Shown piece after piece: positions 43,909-52,710 of a DNA stretch of 64,000 bases. Each line of letters opens with the position of its first letter. The first letter of the stretch is position 1. The DNA comes from Cyclobacterium plantarum (lineage in GTDB: Bacteria > Bacteroidota > Bacteroidia > Cytophagales > Cyclobacteriaceae). The stretch covers positions 124,001 through 188,000 of the forward strand of contig NZ_JAANYN010000002.1 of the NCBI RefSeq assembly GCF_011290685.1. The letters are read 5' to 3'. The notes beneath the pieces were generated by a model. That model made no database searches. It was given only the letters and a program-made list of their open reading frames with translations, and had not been told where the DNA came from. The position numbers and the translations under genes are program-made.

Positions 43909-44703
43909 CTATACAGATACTGCTGCTTTGATGTGGGGATGAGGGTCGTAATTTTTCAATATGATATCCTCATAGGTAAAGGAGAATATGTCCTTAACCT
44001 CAGGATTAAGCTCCAACCGGGGCAATGGCTTGTAGTCCCTGCTCAATTGCAACCTGGCCTGTTCCAGGTGATTGTTATACAGGTGAGCATCTCCAAAGGT
44101 ATGGATGAATTCACCGGGTTTGAGATCACATACCTGGGCAACCATCATTAAAAACAAGGCATAGGAAGCAATGTTAAAGGGCACCCCTAAAAACACATCT
44201 GCACTTCTCTGGTACAATTGACAGGAAAGGTGTCCATCAGCTACATAAAATTGAAAAAGCAAATGACATGGAGGAAGGGCCATTTGATCTACATCCGCCA
44301 CATTCCAGGCACTCACTATCAATCGCCGGGAATTGGGATTGGTTTTGATCTGATGGATCAGGTTTTTGATCTGATCAATTTCCCCTCCCTTTCCATCGGG
44401 CCAGTGTCGCCACTGGTAGCCATAAACGGGTCCAAGATCTCCCTTATCATCAGCCCACTCGTCCCAAATGGATACTTTGTTTTCCTTCAGGTAAGCAATA
44501 TTGGTGTCTCCATTGAGAAACCAAAGCAGTTCGTGAAAAATGGATCGGGTATGGCATTTTTTGGTAGTGACCAGAGGAAAACCTTCTGACAAATCAAAAC
44601 GCATCTGATAACCAAAAACGCTTCTTGTTCCTGTTCCTGTCCTGTCTCCCTTTTGAATACCATTATCCAGGATATGTTGTAACAGTTGATGGTATTGCTT
44701 CAT
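43909..44703 (-). CDS. thyA: Thymidylate synthase
   Basis: The enzyme methylates dUMP to dTMP using methylenetetrahydrofolate. At 264 residues it is exactly the length of the E. coli form. The catalytic cysteine is Cys146 in [25 protein letters not shown] (phosphate loop), the folate-facing WFLNGDTN, and the [18 protein letters not shown] and [12 protein letters not shown] segments are all intact. It lies 11 bases downstream of rmlB on the minus strand, so it may be read through with the polysaccharide cluster; the link is presumably accidental. Confidence 0.97.
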   Translation of the reverse strand: MKQYHQLLQHILDNGIQKGDRTGTGTRSVFGYQMRFDLSEGFPLVTTKKCHTRSIFHELLWFLNGDTNIAYLKENKVSIWDEWADDKGDLGPVYGYQWRHWPDGKGGEIDQIKNLIHQIKTNPNSRRLIVSAWNVADVDQMALPPCHLLFQFYVADGHLSCQLYQRSADVFLGVPFNIASYALFLMMVAQVCDLKPGEFIHTFGDAHLYNNHLEQARLQLSRDYKPLPRLELNPEVKDIFSFTYEDIILKNYDPHPHIKAAVSV

Positions 44704-44714
44704 TGTAAAATCGA

Positions 44715-45761
44715 TTAACTGTAATGCGCTTTATAATAATGGAGGTATTCACCTGAGGTCACTCCTTTTAACCAGGGCTCATTTTCCAAATACCAATCCA
44801 CGGTTTTTTCAATTCCTATTTCAAAGGTAAGGCTTGGTTCCCATCCCAGTTCAGTATTGATCTTTTTTGCATCAATGGCATAACGAAGGTCATGACCCGC
44901 CCTGTCCTTCACGAAGGTGATTAATTTGGCCGACTCACCTGCTGACCTGCCCAATCTTTCATCCATGATTTTACACAGCAATTCTACAATAGCGAGGTTT
45001 TTCCATTCATTAAAGCCCCCTATATTGTAGGTCTCGCCAGGTAAACCGTTATGAAATACCTCATCTATGGCTCTTGCATGGTCTTCCACATACAGCCAGT
45101 CTCTGACATTTTCCCCTTTTCCATACACCGGCAAAGGCTTTTTCTCCTTTATATTATGGATACAAAGCGGAATGAGTTTCTCCGGAAACTGGTTGGGTCC
45201 ATAATTATTGGAACAATTGGAAATGACAGTTTTCATACCATAGGTATTGGCATAGGCCCTTACAAAATGATCTGAAGATGCCTTTGAAGCTGAATAGGGA
45301 GATTGGGGATCATATGGGGTGTCTTCCGTAAAGTACCCTCCATTATCCAGGGAACCATATACCTCGTCTGTAGAAATATGGTAAAAAAGGTGGTTCCCCA
45401 GGTCTTTCCAGAAATTCCTGGCTGTATTCAACAGGTTTACGGTTCCCATCACATTGGTTTTGACGAAGGCAAGGGGATCCGAAATGGAACGGTCCACATG
45501 AGATTCAGCAGCCAAATGGATCACATCTGTAATCTGAAAGTCATTGAAGACCTTTGCCAATAATTTCTCTTCATTGATATCTACCTTGGAAAAAACATAA
45601 TTGTCCTTGTCCTCTATGTCCTTCAGATTTTCCAGGTTTCCGGCATAGGTAAGGCAATCGAGGTTTATGATCCGGTATTCCGGATATTTATTCACAAAAA
45701 GTCTGACAACATGGGAGCCAATAAAACCAGCCCCACCAGTAATCAAAATCGATTTTTTCAT
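44715..45761 (-). CDS. rmlB: dTDP-glucose 4,6-dehydratase
   Basis: An extended SDR enzyme making dTDP-4-keto-6-deoxyglucose, precursor of rhamnose and other deoxysugars. The 348-residue product has the NAD motif GGAGFIGSH (9-17), the STDEVYGS active-site block (Asp-Glu acid/base pair), YSASKASS with catalytic Tyr and Lys, and [16 protein letters not shown]. Length and motifs fit RmlB. Other rml genes (A, C, D) are not in the window. It is 66 bases after the Wzc gene and 11 before thyA, and it supplies nucleotide sugars to the exopolysaccharide cluster. Confidence 0.95.
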   Translation of the reverse strand: MKKSILITGGAGFIGSHVVRLFVNKYPEYRIINLDCLTYAGNLENLKDIEDKDNYVFSKVDINEEKLLAKVFNDFQITDVIHLAAESHVDRSISDPLAFVKTNVMGTVNLLNTARNFWKDLGNHLFYHISTDEVYGSLDNGGYFTEDTPYDPQSPYSASKASSDHFVRAYANTYGMKTVISNCSNNYGPNQFPEKLIPLCIHNIKEKKPLPVYGKGENVRDWLYVEDHARAIDEVFHNGLPGETYNIGGFNEWKNLAIVELLCKIMDERLGRSAGESAKLITFVKDRAGHDLRYAIDAKKINTELGWEPSLTFEIGIEKTVDWYLENEPWLKGVTSGEYLHYYKAHYS

Positions 45762-45783
45762 AGGTTTTAAAATTAAAATGACT

Positions 45784-45800
45784 GGACTTCACAAAAGTCC
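45784..45800 (-). terminator. Short hairpin between the Wzc-type kinase and rmlB
   Basis: GGACTT (45784-45789) pairs with AAGTCC (45795-45800) around a five-base loop, about 30 bases past the kinase stop; on the minus strand a T-rich stretch follows. The stem is only six bp, so partial termination at best. Confidence 0.3.
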
Positions 45801-45827
45801 TAAAGCTTTCACAAAGCCCAAAATAAA

Positions 45828-48275
45828 TCAGGCCTTAAAACGATTCAAAAATTTATTTACCCATCCTCGTTTATTCCTTTTTTCTACCTCGTAGTACCCA
45901 TCCCCATACCTGTTTTTCTTCATATAGGAGTAATTATAGCCATACCCGTAATTGTACCCTCCAAAATCATAGGTATCCCCTCCGCTTTTCAAACCGTTAA
46001 AAATAGCATAAAAATTTCTAATCTGGTCATTGGCATACAAATCATTGATCATCAAAAGGTGATTTTTATGCGTGAAATCATGCCTTACGATGTAAAGGTT
46101 AACATCCGAAAACCGAAGCAGGTCCATTGTTTCAGATACCAATCCTACCGGGGGACAATCCATTACGATAATATCAAACTCCTCTTCCAACCTTTCTAAG
46201 AAAGCTCCCATTTTATCTTTCAACAACAACTCTGCAGGATTTGGAGGTACCGGACCAGATGGTACCACAGAGAGGTTTTCATATTTAGTGGCGATGATAA
46301 TATCTTCTGCTTTGTCCTTATCCACGAGAAAAGTCGATAAACCTCTTTTATTAGAGATTTCCAGGTAATTTGAAAGTTTGGGTTTCCTGAGGTCAAGACC
46401 AATGATACAGGTTCTTTTACCACTGAGCGCCATTGCTGAGGCCAGGTTGAGGCTGATATAGGTTTTTCCTTCTCCAGATATACTGGAAGTGACCAGAATT
46501 TTTTTACATTTCTTCTCACTGGCAATGTAAAACAGGGCAGATCGCAAAGATCTGAAAGATTCGGATGAAAGAGACCTGGGATGCTCGGCTACGAGTAGAT
46601 TTGTTTCTTTTTCGCTATACCCAATGGTTCCCAACAAAGGGATTTTCAGCATGTTTTTCAATTGAATCTGATCCATGATCCGGTTGTTCAGATAATGAAA
46701 AATCAATAAAAACCCCAGAGGCAGAAAAAATCCAAGCCCTATGGCATAGGAGTAATTTTGTGTTTTCTTTGGGAAAATCAGCACTCCTCTTTTGGCATAA
46801 TCCACGATGCTATTGTCCGGTACATTAGATGCTTTTGCAATTCCCGCCTCAGCCCGCTTTTCCAATAAATAGGTGTACAGGTTTTCCCTAAGTTTAAATT
46901 CTCTGAAAATATTGGAATAACTGGATTCTGCTTGAGGAAGCTTGGAAAACTGCCTGTCAAATCCACTTAATTTCTCTTGATACTCTCTTTTTTTACTGTT
47001 TGTATTGGCGATTAAATTTTCGATATTTTCAAAAATATTTTCCTTTAACCGCTCAATTTGCTGGTCAAGTGCGGCTACATCCGGATGGGTTTCGCGGACG
47101 ACAGCCAGCAGTTTTCTCCTGTCAAGAGAAAGGGCAACCAGATTTTTTATTAATTCTCCCAATATACCGTCTGAGATGCCTATAACCGATGGAGAAACGA
47201 TCTCTTCGTAGGAGCCCGTCTTGCTGACCAGGTAATCCTTCAGTGTATTGTAATACGCCAATTCGAAGTCAATGGACTGTATACTTTCCTCCAATTGCTG
47301 TATGTTGTTCAAAACTCCTCCAAATTCTGCATTGACATCCAACAATTTATTTTCTACTTTAAAATATTGCATGCGGGATTCCACTGAGTTCAGGGAGTCT
47401 TCTACAATAAACAATTGCTCCTCAATGAATTTCAGGGCATTTTCTGAAATTCTGTTTTTTTCACGTAAATCATACTCCAGAAAGGCATCCATCAAAGCAT
47501 TGACATAATCACTACCCTTATCTACTATTTTGGTGACCATGCTTACCTCAAGGACCGACCCGTAATTGACCAGGGGCCTTACCTGTACAGCGCCGGCATA
47601 TTGGTCTATCAGCGCTTGCGGGGGATGAAGCAGAAATTCATATTCATCGTATTGCCGCATGATGTCTACCAAATGGATGGTGAATTTTGCCCTCCCCTCA
47701 TTGACTTCCTTGCCAAAATAATATTCTTTTCCAAAGAATGCCTGTTCCTCTTCCGCATAAGGGTAGCTCATAAAAAATTGGTCCAAAAACATATTTTCGC
47801 CGGGCAGCAATTGGAAGGTGGAATCCGAAAGAATATGGATCCTTATTTTTTTATTGTCCAATTGGGGATGGCTCCAATCCACATCCACTTTGATGGGGCT
47901 GTTGTTATAAAGTTCAATTTCCTTGATGTTGGTAGAGGCAAAATAACTGACATCAAAGTGTAGCCTGCTCAAAGCCTCTTCGGCAAGGTTTTTTGAGGAA
48001 AAAAGCAAAATATCGTTGGTGAGGTTTTCTGTTCCGGAAAAAATATTGGAACGGTCTAAAATCCTAACCTCCGGTGAAGCATTGCTTTTGATCATCATGC
48101 TGCCTTTTACTTCATAACTTTCAACGGTATACCGGTGGAACAGAAAAACGGCAAACAATCCCAAAACAATACAAAAAACATACAAAGGCCAGTACCGGAA
48201 GTATTTGATGATATAATACTTGATATCAATCGGCTTTTCCTGCTCTTCAAATTGAGATAGATCCAAGTTTTCCAT
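45828..48275 (-). CDS. Wzc-type polysaccharide biosynthesis tyrosine autokinase
   Basis: An 815-residue inner-membrane co-polymerase and BY-kinase. Helix 1 (about 28-48) and helix 2 (about 510-530) flank a large periplasmic coiled-coil region. The cytoplasmic kinase has ILVTSSISGEGKTYISLNLA split here as SGEGKT (Walker A, about 596-601), the A' region GLDLRKP and Walker B in IIVMDCPPVG. The C-terminal tail is a tyrosine cluster (DTYDFGGYNYGYGYNYSY plus further Tyr) that would be autophosphorylated. Wzc controls chain length and export of exopolysaccharide. The longest frame starts with TTG at 48281; the ATG at 48275 is preferred. The Wza gene ends three bases before the start. Confidence 0.93.
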   Translation of the reverse strand: MENLDLSQFEEQEKPIDIKYYIIKYFRYWPLYVFCIVLGLFAVFLFHRYTVESYEVKGSMMIKSNASPEVRILDRSNIFSGTENLTNDILLFSSKNLAEEALSRLHFDVSYFASTNIKEIELYNNSPIKVDVDWSHPQLDNKKIRIHILSDSTFQLLPGENMFLDQFFMSYPYAEEEQAFFGKEYYFGKEVNEGRAKFTIHLVDIMRQYDEYEFLLHPPQALIDQYAGAVQVRPLVNYGSVLEVSMVTKIVDKGSDYVNALMDAFLEYDLREKNRISENALKFIEEQLFIVEDSLNSVESRMQYFKVENKLLDVNAEFGGVLNNIQQLEESIQSIDFELAYYNTLKDYLVSKTGSYEEIVSPSVIGISDGILGELIKNLVALSLDRRKLLAVVRETHPDVAALDQQIERLKENIFENIENLIANTNSKKREYQEKLSGFDRQFSKLPQAESSYSNIFREFKLRENLYTYLLEKRAEAGIAKASNVPDNSIVDYAKRGVLIFPKKTQNYSYAIGLGFFLPLGFLLIFHYLNNRIMDQIQLKNMLKIPLLGTIGYSEKETNLLVAEHPRSLSSESFRSLRSALFYIASEKKCKKILVTSSISGEGKTYISLNLASAMALSGKRTCIIGLDLRKPKLSNYLEISNKRGLSTFLVDKDKAEDIIIATKYENLSVVPSGPVPPNPAELLLKDKMGAFLERLEEEFDIIVMDCPPVGLVSETMDLLRFSDVNLYIVRHDFTHKNHLLMINDLYANDQIRNFYAIFNGLKSGGDTYDFGGYNYGYGYNYSYMKKNRYGDGYYEVEKRNKRGWVNKFLNRFKA

Positions 48276-48277
48276 TT

Positions 48278-49093
48278 TCAAAAAATTCCAGAGGTAATCC
48301 CATAAATAAACATCATCGCTGTAATAATGGAGATCCCCAGCTGAAGGCTTGAGGAAATATTTTCTCCAGAACCAATTTGCCGGATCTTCATGGGTTGCAA
48401 ATATAAAACATCATTAGGCTGAATGAAATAATAAGGAGAGGCCAGCAATTGCCGGTCGTTCAAATTAATTTGGTGAATTTTCATGCCTCCATCGTACTGC
48501 CGGATCAGGAAAAGTTCATTTTTCCTCGCCAGAATACTGGATTCCCCAGCCATGGAGATGGCATCAAAAATGGTAGCCCTGTTTTTGAGAATGACTTTAG
48601 GTCCGACACTCTGAAACTCCCCTAAAGTCGTAAACCTAATCCCTCCTATCCTTAACCTGACCTCTACATCTTCTTTAAAATAAACATTGATGGCTTCCTG
48701 TACCTTGTCCCTGGCCATTTCCTCTGTCAAGCCGGATAATTTGATTTGGCCCAGTACTGGCATTCTTACATAACCGTCCTTATCCAGGGAATAGCCTGAA
48801 AAATAAAATATATCCATGGCTCCTCCACCTCCTCCTCCGGCTCTTCCTCCTCTGGCCGCTGAGGCACCCTGGTATTCAAAAGCTCTCAACAATTCTTCAT
48901 TGGGCGAAGCAAAATCAATATCTATGATATCGAAAGGCTGTAACACATATTCATAATCTACTTCTGCATAAGGAATAAATTCATCCAGGGCAATGGGTTC
49001 ATTTCCCTTGATATTTTGCAAGTAGTTGATCCTCTTGTTACTGATACAGGAAGTGATAAACAAAGAAAACAGCACAATGGAAATCAACCTCAT
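48278..49093 (-). CDS. Wza-type polysaccharide export lipoprotein
   Basis: A 271-residue outer-membrane lipoprotein (lipobox ITSC, Cys16) with an export domain: YVLQPFDIIDIDFAS, a glycine-rich insert (a run of Gly with Arg/Ala at about residues 81-90), GYSLDKDGYVRMPVLGQIKLSGLT as in poly-export (PF02563) and a SLBB-like block TLGEFQSVGPKVILKNRAT. It ends in a hydrophobic helix (about 250-270). I use the ATG at 49093; the longer frame begins with TTG at 49123 inside a -7 box. It precedes the Wzc gene by two bases and would form the outer channel for its polymer. Confidence 0.9.
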   Translation of the reverse strand: MRLISIVLFSLFITSCISNKRINYLQNIKGNEPIALDEFIPYAEVDYEYVLQPFDIIDIDFASPNEELLRAFEYQGASAARGGRAGGGGGGAMDIFYFSGYSLDKDGYVRMPVLGQIKLSGLTEEMARDKVQEAINVYFKEDVEVRLRIGGIRFTTLGEFQSVGPKVILKNRATIFDAISMAGESSILARKNELFLIRQYDGGMKIHQINLNDRQLLASPYYFIQPNDVLYLQPMKIRQIGSGENISSSLQLGISIITAMMFIYGITSGIF

Positions 49094-49120
49094 TTGATAA
49101 AAATTCAATTTAGATGCGCT

Positions 49121-49128
49121 CAAAATTA
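49121..49128 (-). promoter_or_regulatory. -7 promoter box of the Wza/Wzc unit
   Basis: The minus strand reads TAATTTTG, matching TAnnTTTG, 28 bases before the ATG at 49093. The TTG of the longest-frame start lies in this box, so the box decides the start. No -33 TTG is at normal spacing. Confidence 0.45.
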
Positions 49129-49179
49129 ATTAAATATGGACGTTTAGAAAATTAAAGCCTGCAATTAATTTAATCGACA

Positions 49180-50337
49180 CTATTTTCTGTCCAACAAACG
49201 CTTATATGCGTTCAAAATTTCGGAATGGACCTTTTTCCTGTCAAAATCAAGCCTCACCCGTTCATACATCCTTTCGGCAAAGCCTTGCATCACCGTCCTT
49301 TTTACAAAAGCAAACTCCATTGCTTCCTTCAATGCCGCTACCTGAGTAACGGGAAAAACCAAAGCCGTTTTCATGTGAACGGCCAACTCTTTGTTACCGG
49401 CTATATCAGAGCAAATTACCGGGCAACACATGGCACCAGCCTCCAGTAAGACATTCGGAAAACCTTCTCTGTGGGAAGGATGTACCAATACATCAGACAA
49501 TGCCAGGTAATAGGCCACGTGATCTGTCCAGGGTACATGGACAATTTTTGGGTGGTCACTGATTTGATTAATGGTCTTTTTTTCCAGAGGGTTAAGGTCT
49601 TGCTCAAAATCTCCAAGCAATACCAGTTTTGACCGGTTCACAATTTTGGATTGGATAAAGGCTTCCACCAGGTTGGCAATACCTTTGTCCTTCACCAACC
49701 TACCCACAGCCAAAATCAGGAATTCATCATCTCCGGGGGTAAGTCTCATTGTCGCTGCAACCAAATGGTTTTCCTGTAGGTTGTCCCTGTTGAAAACGCT
49801 TAAATCCACTCCATTGGATGAACCATGCCCAATAACTTTCACCTTGCCCGGATCTACTAATTTTTCTTTGATAATAAAATTTTTCAGGGATTGTGCATTG
49901 GGCCAAACTTCATGGGCAAAACGAAAAGTCAGCTTCTCCATGAATACCAGGAGACTCTTTTGCCCTTTTGACCTGGAAACATAAGGCAAACCAGCCAGGG
50001 TATGAATGCGCACAGGGACACCGGATAGCCATCCTGCTATCATGCTTAATAAACCGGCTTTTGGTGTATGGCTGTGGACGATGTCCGGTTTTTCCTTTTT
50101 AAACAATTGGTACAAGCGCCATATACAATACAAATCCTTAAACGGAGTGATTTTACGGGTAAAGGGAATAATCTCCTTGCGGACATTTTTTTCACTTTTT
50201 AAAACATCATGCCATTCTTTTCCTTCTGAGCTGACCATCAACACCTCAAACCCCGCCACTGACATGAAATGCATCTGTTGCCTGAGCAGTAGTTTTAAGG
50301 AAAGAGGAACGGTAGTTATCCTGATTAATTTTGGCAT
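49180..50337 (-). CDS. Family 4 glycosyltransferase (GT-B)
   Basis: A 385-residue nucleotide-sugar glycosyltransferase with two Rossmann domains. Features are HSHTPKAGLLSMIAGWLSGVP (N-terminal domain, about residues 84-104, split), GHGSSNGVDLSVFN at the domain linker, LAVGRLVKDKGIANLVEAF (GT4 start), HPSHREGFPNVLLEAGAM (donor-binding E-x7-E type block) and the C-terminal helix. It is a Glc/GlcNAc/rhamnose-type transferase in exopolysaccharide assembly; specificity unknown. The gene lies upstream of the Wza gene by 86 bases and has its own -7 box. Confidence 0.9.
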   Translation of the reverse strand: MPKLIRITTVPLSLKLLLRQQMHFMSVAGFEVLMVSSEGKEWHDVLKSEKNVRKEIIPFTRKITPFKDLYCIWRLYQLFKKEKPDIVHSHTPKAGLLSMIAGWLSGVPVRIHTLAGLPYVSRSKGQKSLLVFMEKLTFRFAHEVWPNAQSLKNFIIKEKLVDPGKVKVIGHGSSNGVDLSVFNRDNLQENHLVAATMRLTPGDDEFLILAVGRLVKDKGIANLVEAFIQSKIVNRSKLVLLGDFEQDLNPLEKKTINQISDHPKIVHVPWTDHVAYYLALSDVLVHPSHREGFPNVLLEAGAMCCPVICSDIAGNKELAVHMKTALVFPVTQVAALKEAMEFAFVKRTVMQGFAERMYERVRLDFDRKKVHSEILNAYKRLLDRK

Positions 50338-50362
50338 TCAGCTGTTTTGTTAATTAAAAGTG

Positions 50363-50370
50363 CAAATATA
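50363..50370 (-). promoter_or_regulatory. -7 promoter box of the glycosyltransferase
   Basis: The minus strand reads TATATTTG, matching TAnnTTTG, 26 bases before the ATG at 50337. No matching -33 element is found. Confidence 0.4.
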
Positions 50371-50853
50371 CCTTTTAAATCGGTAAAAATTTTAAATAAT
50401 CTCTCCCGGATAAAGACGGATTCAACATTACAAACGAGCAGTAAAATCCAAAAGTATGCCTAAAAGGCCATTTAATTGAAAATATCTGGTCAATATTATT
50501 GAGCAAATAATACAGATCTTCGTTCCCCCGGTACAGCCCGTCCTTGTTACCTGCAGCATCCTATTGAATATGTCTTTAACACCAGGAAAGGAGCGGACCA
50601 ACAGTTTGTGCAAAAAAACATCAAGGCCTAAAAACCCATCCTGGCCAGGTTCAAGAAATATGGCCAACATGCTGCATCCCATGTCAGAGACACCAAAGGA
50701 AGCAGCCAGAACAGTTTAGATTCTTCCTGATGGCAGGAGGGAAAAAAAGAAAGTGATATCCAAAAAACCGAAATTTATAAAAATATATCAACACCGCTCA
50801 TAAATCTAATTTAGGATATACCTGTCTATTCACCTAAAATCTTTCCCAATAAA

Positions 50854-50881
50854 AAAAGGTGAGGGATAAGCCTCACCTTTT
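50854..50881 (-). terminator. Intrinsic terminator of the SusCD unit
   Basis: AAAAGGTGAGG (50854-50864) pairs perfectly with CCTCACCTTTT (50871-50881) around a six-base loop, followed on the minus strand by a run of T. It lies 24 bases past the SusD stop. Confidence 0.85.
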
Positions 50882-50904
50882 AAATTATTCATTGTTAATA
50901 AAAA

Positions 50905-52683
50905 TCAATCAAAAGCAGGGTCCTGAGTAAGTGTAGGAGAACCTTCTCTAAAGGACCTTTCAATTGCTTCCAATGGAACAGGGAAATATTCATGAACACC
51001 TTTTTCAAAGGAAGCGTTACCAAGATAAGTTCTCTTTGTAGCCTCTTCTTCCAGATATTCATTCATGGTTTCTGCTGCGATTCCCCAACGTTGTAAGTCA
51101 AAGAACCTGTGCCCTTCCATCGCAAATTCCAATCTTGTTTCCATTCTAACGGCCTTTCTGGCTACGTCTTCATCTGTCCAGGGTTGATCATAGGTAGAAA
51201 TTACATAATTGGCGGCTGGTTCTCCTTCAACGATGGTAAAATCATTCCTTTCAGCTCCCTGAATGGCATTTGGGACAAATCCTGCCGGATTAGCAGCCCT
51301 TTCCCTGATAATGTTGACCAATTCCCGCGCTCTTTCCAGATTGCCCAATTCCACTTCTGCTTCGGCCAGCCATAGTATTACCATACCTAAACGCATGATC
51401 CTGTAATTATTGGCAGACAATCGTGGGTTGGCGCCTATTCCGAAGAACTCTGGTTCAGCAACGTGCTTTTTCGGAGAATAGGGACCTGCATAGTTTTGAT
51501 CCCGGATAAAGTCACTGCCATGAATTTTATATCCTTTATAGAGAATATCCCTGCGACCTACAGTATGATCCAACCTGGGGTCCAACGGACCATCATAGGC
51601 GTCAAAGGGATCATTCCATGCCAAACCCTGATCGTTTGGTACATCTACTTCATTGAAGGTATCCAACAAAGGCAAACCATCAGCAGATGTTTTATAGGCA
51701 TTTACCAGGTTCTGGGACGGCTGGTAAAAACCACAACATCCCCATGGATCCGTATAAGGGTAATTCAAGGTAGTACCTTCATTCGCCGCAGCGGTGGTCG
51801 CACTGGAAATCGAAAACTGGATTTCAAATATGGACTCTTCATTGTTTCTTCTTCCTACCAGAAAATTCTCCTCAAAGGTAGGGGTTAAAGTGAAAGGACC
51901 ATTGTCTACGATATCATCCAGAAGCGTTTTGGCCTCCTGCAATACTGCTGTATTCGCTACTCCGGTAGATTGATCCCAGCCCTGAAACATTTTTGATTTG
52001 GCAAGGAATGCCTGAGCTGCCCATTTGGTAGGCCTTCCCGGGTCTGACTGAACTTCGGGCAGAACGTTCATGGCAGCTTCAAAATCCGCCTCGATATCCG
52101 GCCAGATTTCGCTGTCATTGGGAACTTTACTACTTTCCAAATCAGATAGCTCGAAGGTTTCATCGTCTATATAAGGAACTCTCTCCCACATTTTTCTAGC
52201 TTCCATGTGGAAAAACCCTCTTAAAAAACGGGCCTCAGCGATTATCTGAGCTCTTCGGGCATCTGTGACATCTTCAGCCTCCTTTAAGGTATTCAAAACA
52301 TCATTGGTTCTGGCTACCCCTTTGTAAACGGCTCTCCACTTATTCCTCAAATGCAGATTGGTTGGTTGAAAGTCAAATGCTTCCAAAAAGGACTGTTCCG
52401 GCTGATCTCCGGCATCTGTTCCCTTGTATGCATCATCGGATACCACTCCACCATAAACCCAGTTGTCAATGGTTCCATTCCAACCGGATTGTCCGTCAAG
52501 GCCGTAGCCATCTATCATGGCATAGGCACCTAATAAAATTCCTTCCACACCTTGCGCATTCTCAAGGCCCACGGTGCTGAACTGTCCTTGGGGAATTGTT
52601 TCAAGAAATTCCTCCTGGCAGGAAGTCGTCATCACTCCCGTTACCAAAGCAGCAGTTGCTATTTTAAAATATATTCTTTTCAT
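50905..52683 (-). CDS. RagB/SusD-family outer-membrane lipoprotein
   Basis: A 592-residue lipoprotein (lipobox TTSC, Cys22) of the SusD glycan-binding family. It shows TPR-like helical blocks, including NEGTTLNYPYTD and RLGMVILWLAEAEVELGNLERA, and the C-terminal FAMEGHRFFDLQRWG and HEYFPVPLEAIERS hallmarks. It binds glycan on the cell surface with the SusC partner encoded 27 bases upstream. The ligand is not predictable from sequence alone. It closes a two-gene SusCD unit with a strong terminator. Confidence 0.95.
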   Translation of the reverse strand: MKRIYFKIATAALVTGVMTTSCQEEFLETIPQGQFSTVGLENAQGVEGILLGAYAMIDGYGLDGQSGWNGTIDNWVYGGVVSDDAYKGTDAGDQPEQSFLEAFDFQPTNLHLRNKWRAVYKGVARTNDVLNTLKEAEDVTDARRAQIIAEARFLRGFFHMEARKMWERVPYIDDETFELSDLESSKVPNDSEIWPDIEADFEAAMNVLPEVQSDPGRPTKWAAQAFLAKSKMFQGWDQSTGVANTAVLQEAKTLLDDIVDNGPFTLTPTFEENFLVGRRNNEESIFEIQFSISSATTAAANEGTTLNYPYTDPWGCCGFYQPSQNLVNAYKTSADGLPLLDTFNEVDVPNDQGLAWNDPFDAYDGPLDPRLDHTVGRRDILYKGYKIHGSDFIRDQNYAGPYSPKKHVAEPEFFGIGANPRLSANNYRIMRLGMVILWLAEAEVELGNLERARELVNIIRERAANPAGFVPNAIQGAERNDFTIVEGEPAANYVISTYDQPWTDEDVARKAVRMETRLEFAMEGHRFFDLQRWGIAAETMNEYLEEEATKRTYLGNASFEKGVHEYFPVPLEAIERSFREGSPTLTQDPAFD

Positions 52684-52710
52684 ATGATTGCTTCTTTAAG
52701 TTTTGGTTGA

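Larger units (their letters stand above)
50338..50904. other. 567-base gap between the glycosyltransferase and SusD genes
   Basis: No convincing gene. Stretches of 50420-50720 read in one plus-strand frame as a protein-like fragment (for example EYVFNTRKGADQQFVQKNI) interrupted by stops, so a decayed gene is possible. An 84-codon minus-strand frame (50428-50682) also exists but shows no signal, family or start context. A terminator (50854-50881) closes the SusCD unit. Confidence 0.45.

Noticed and set aside
50428-50682. 84-codon minus-strand reading frame
   Set aside because: No family, no signal, no start context, and the region otherwise looks non-coding or decayed; listed only as part of the intergenic note.
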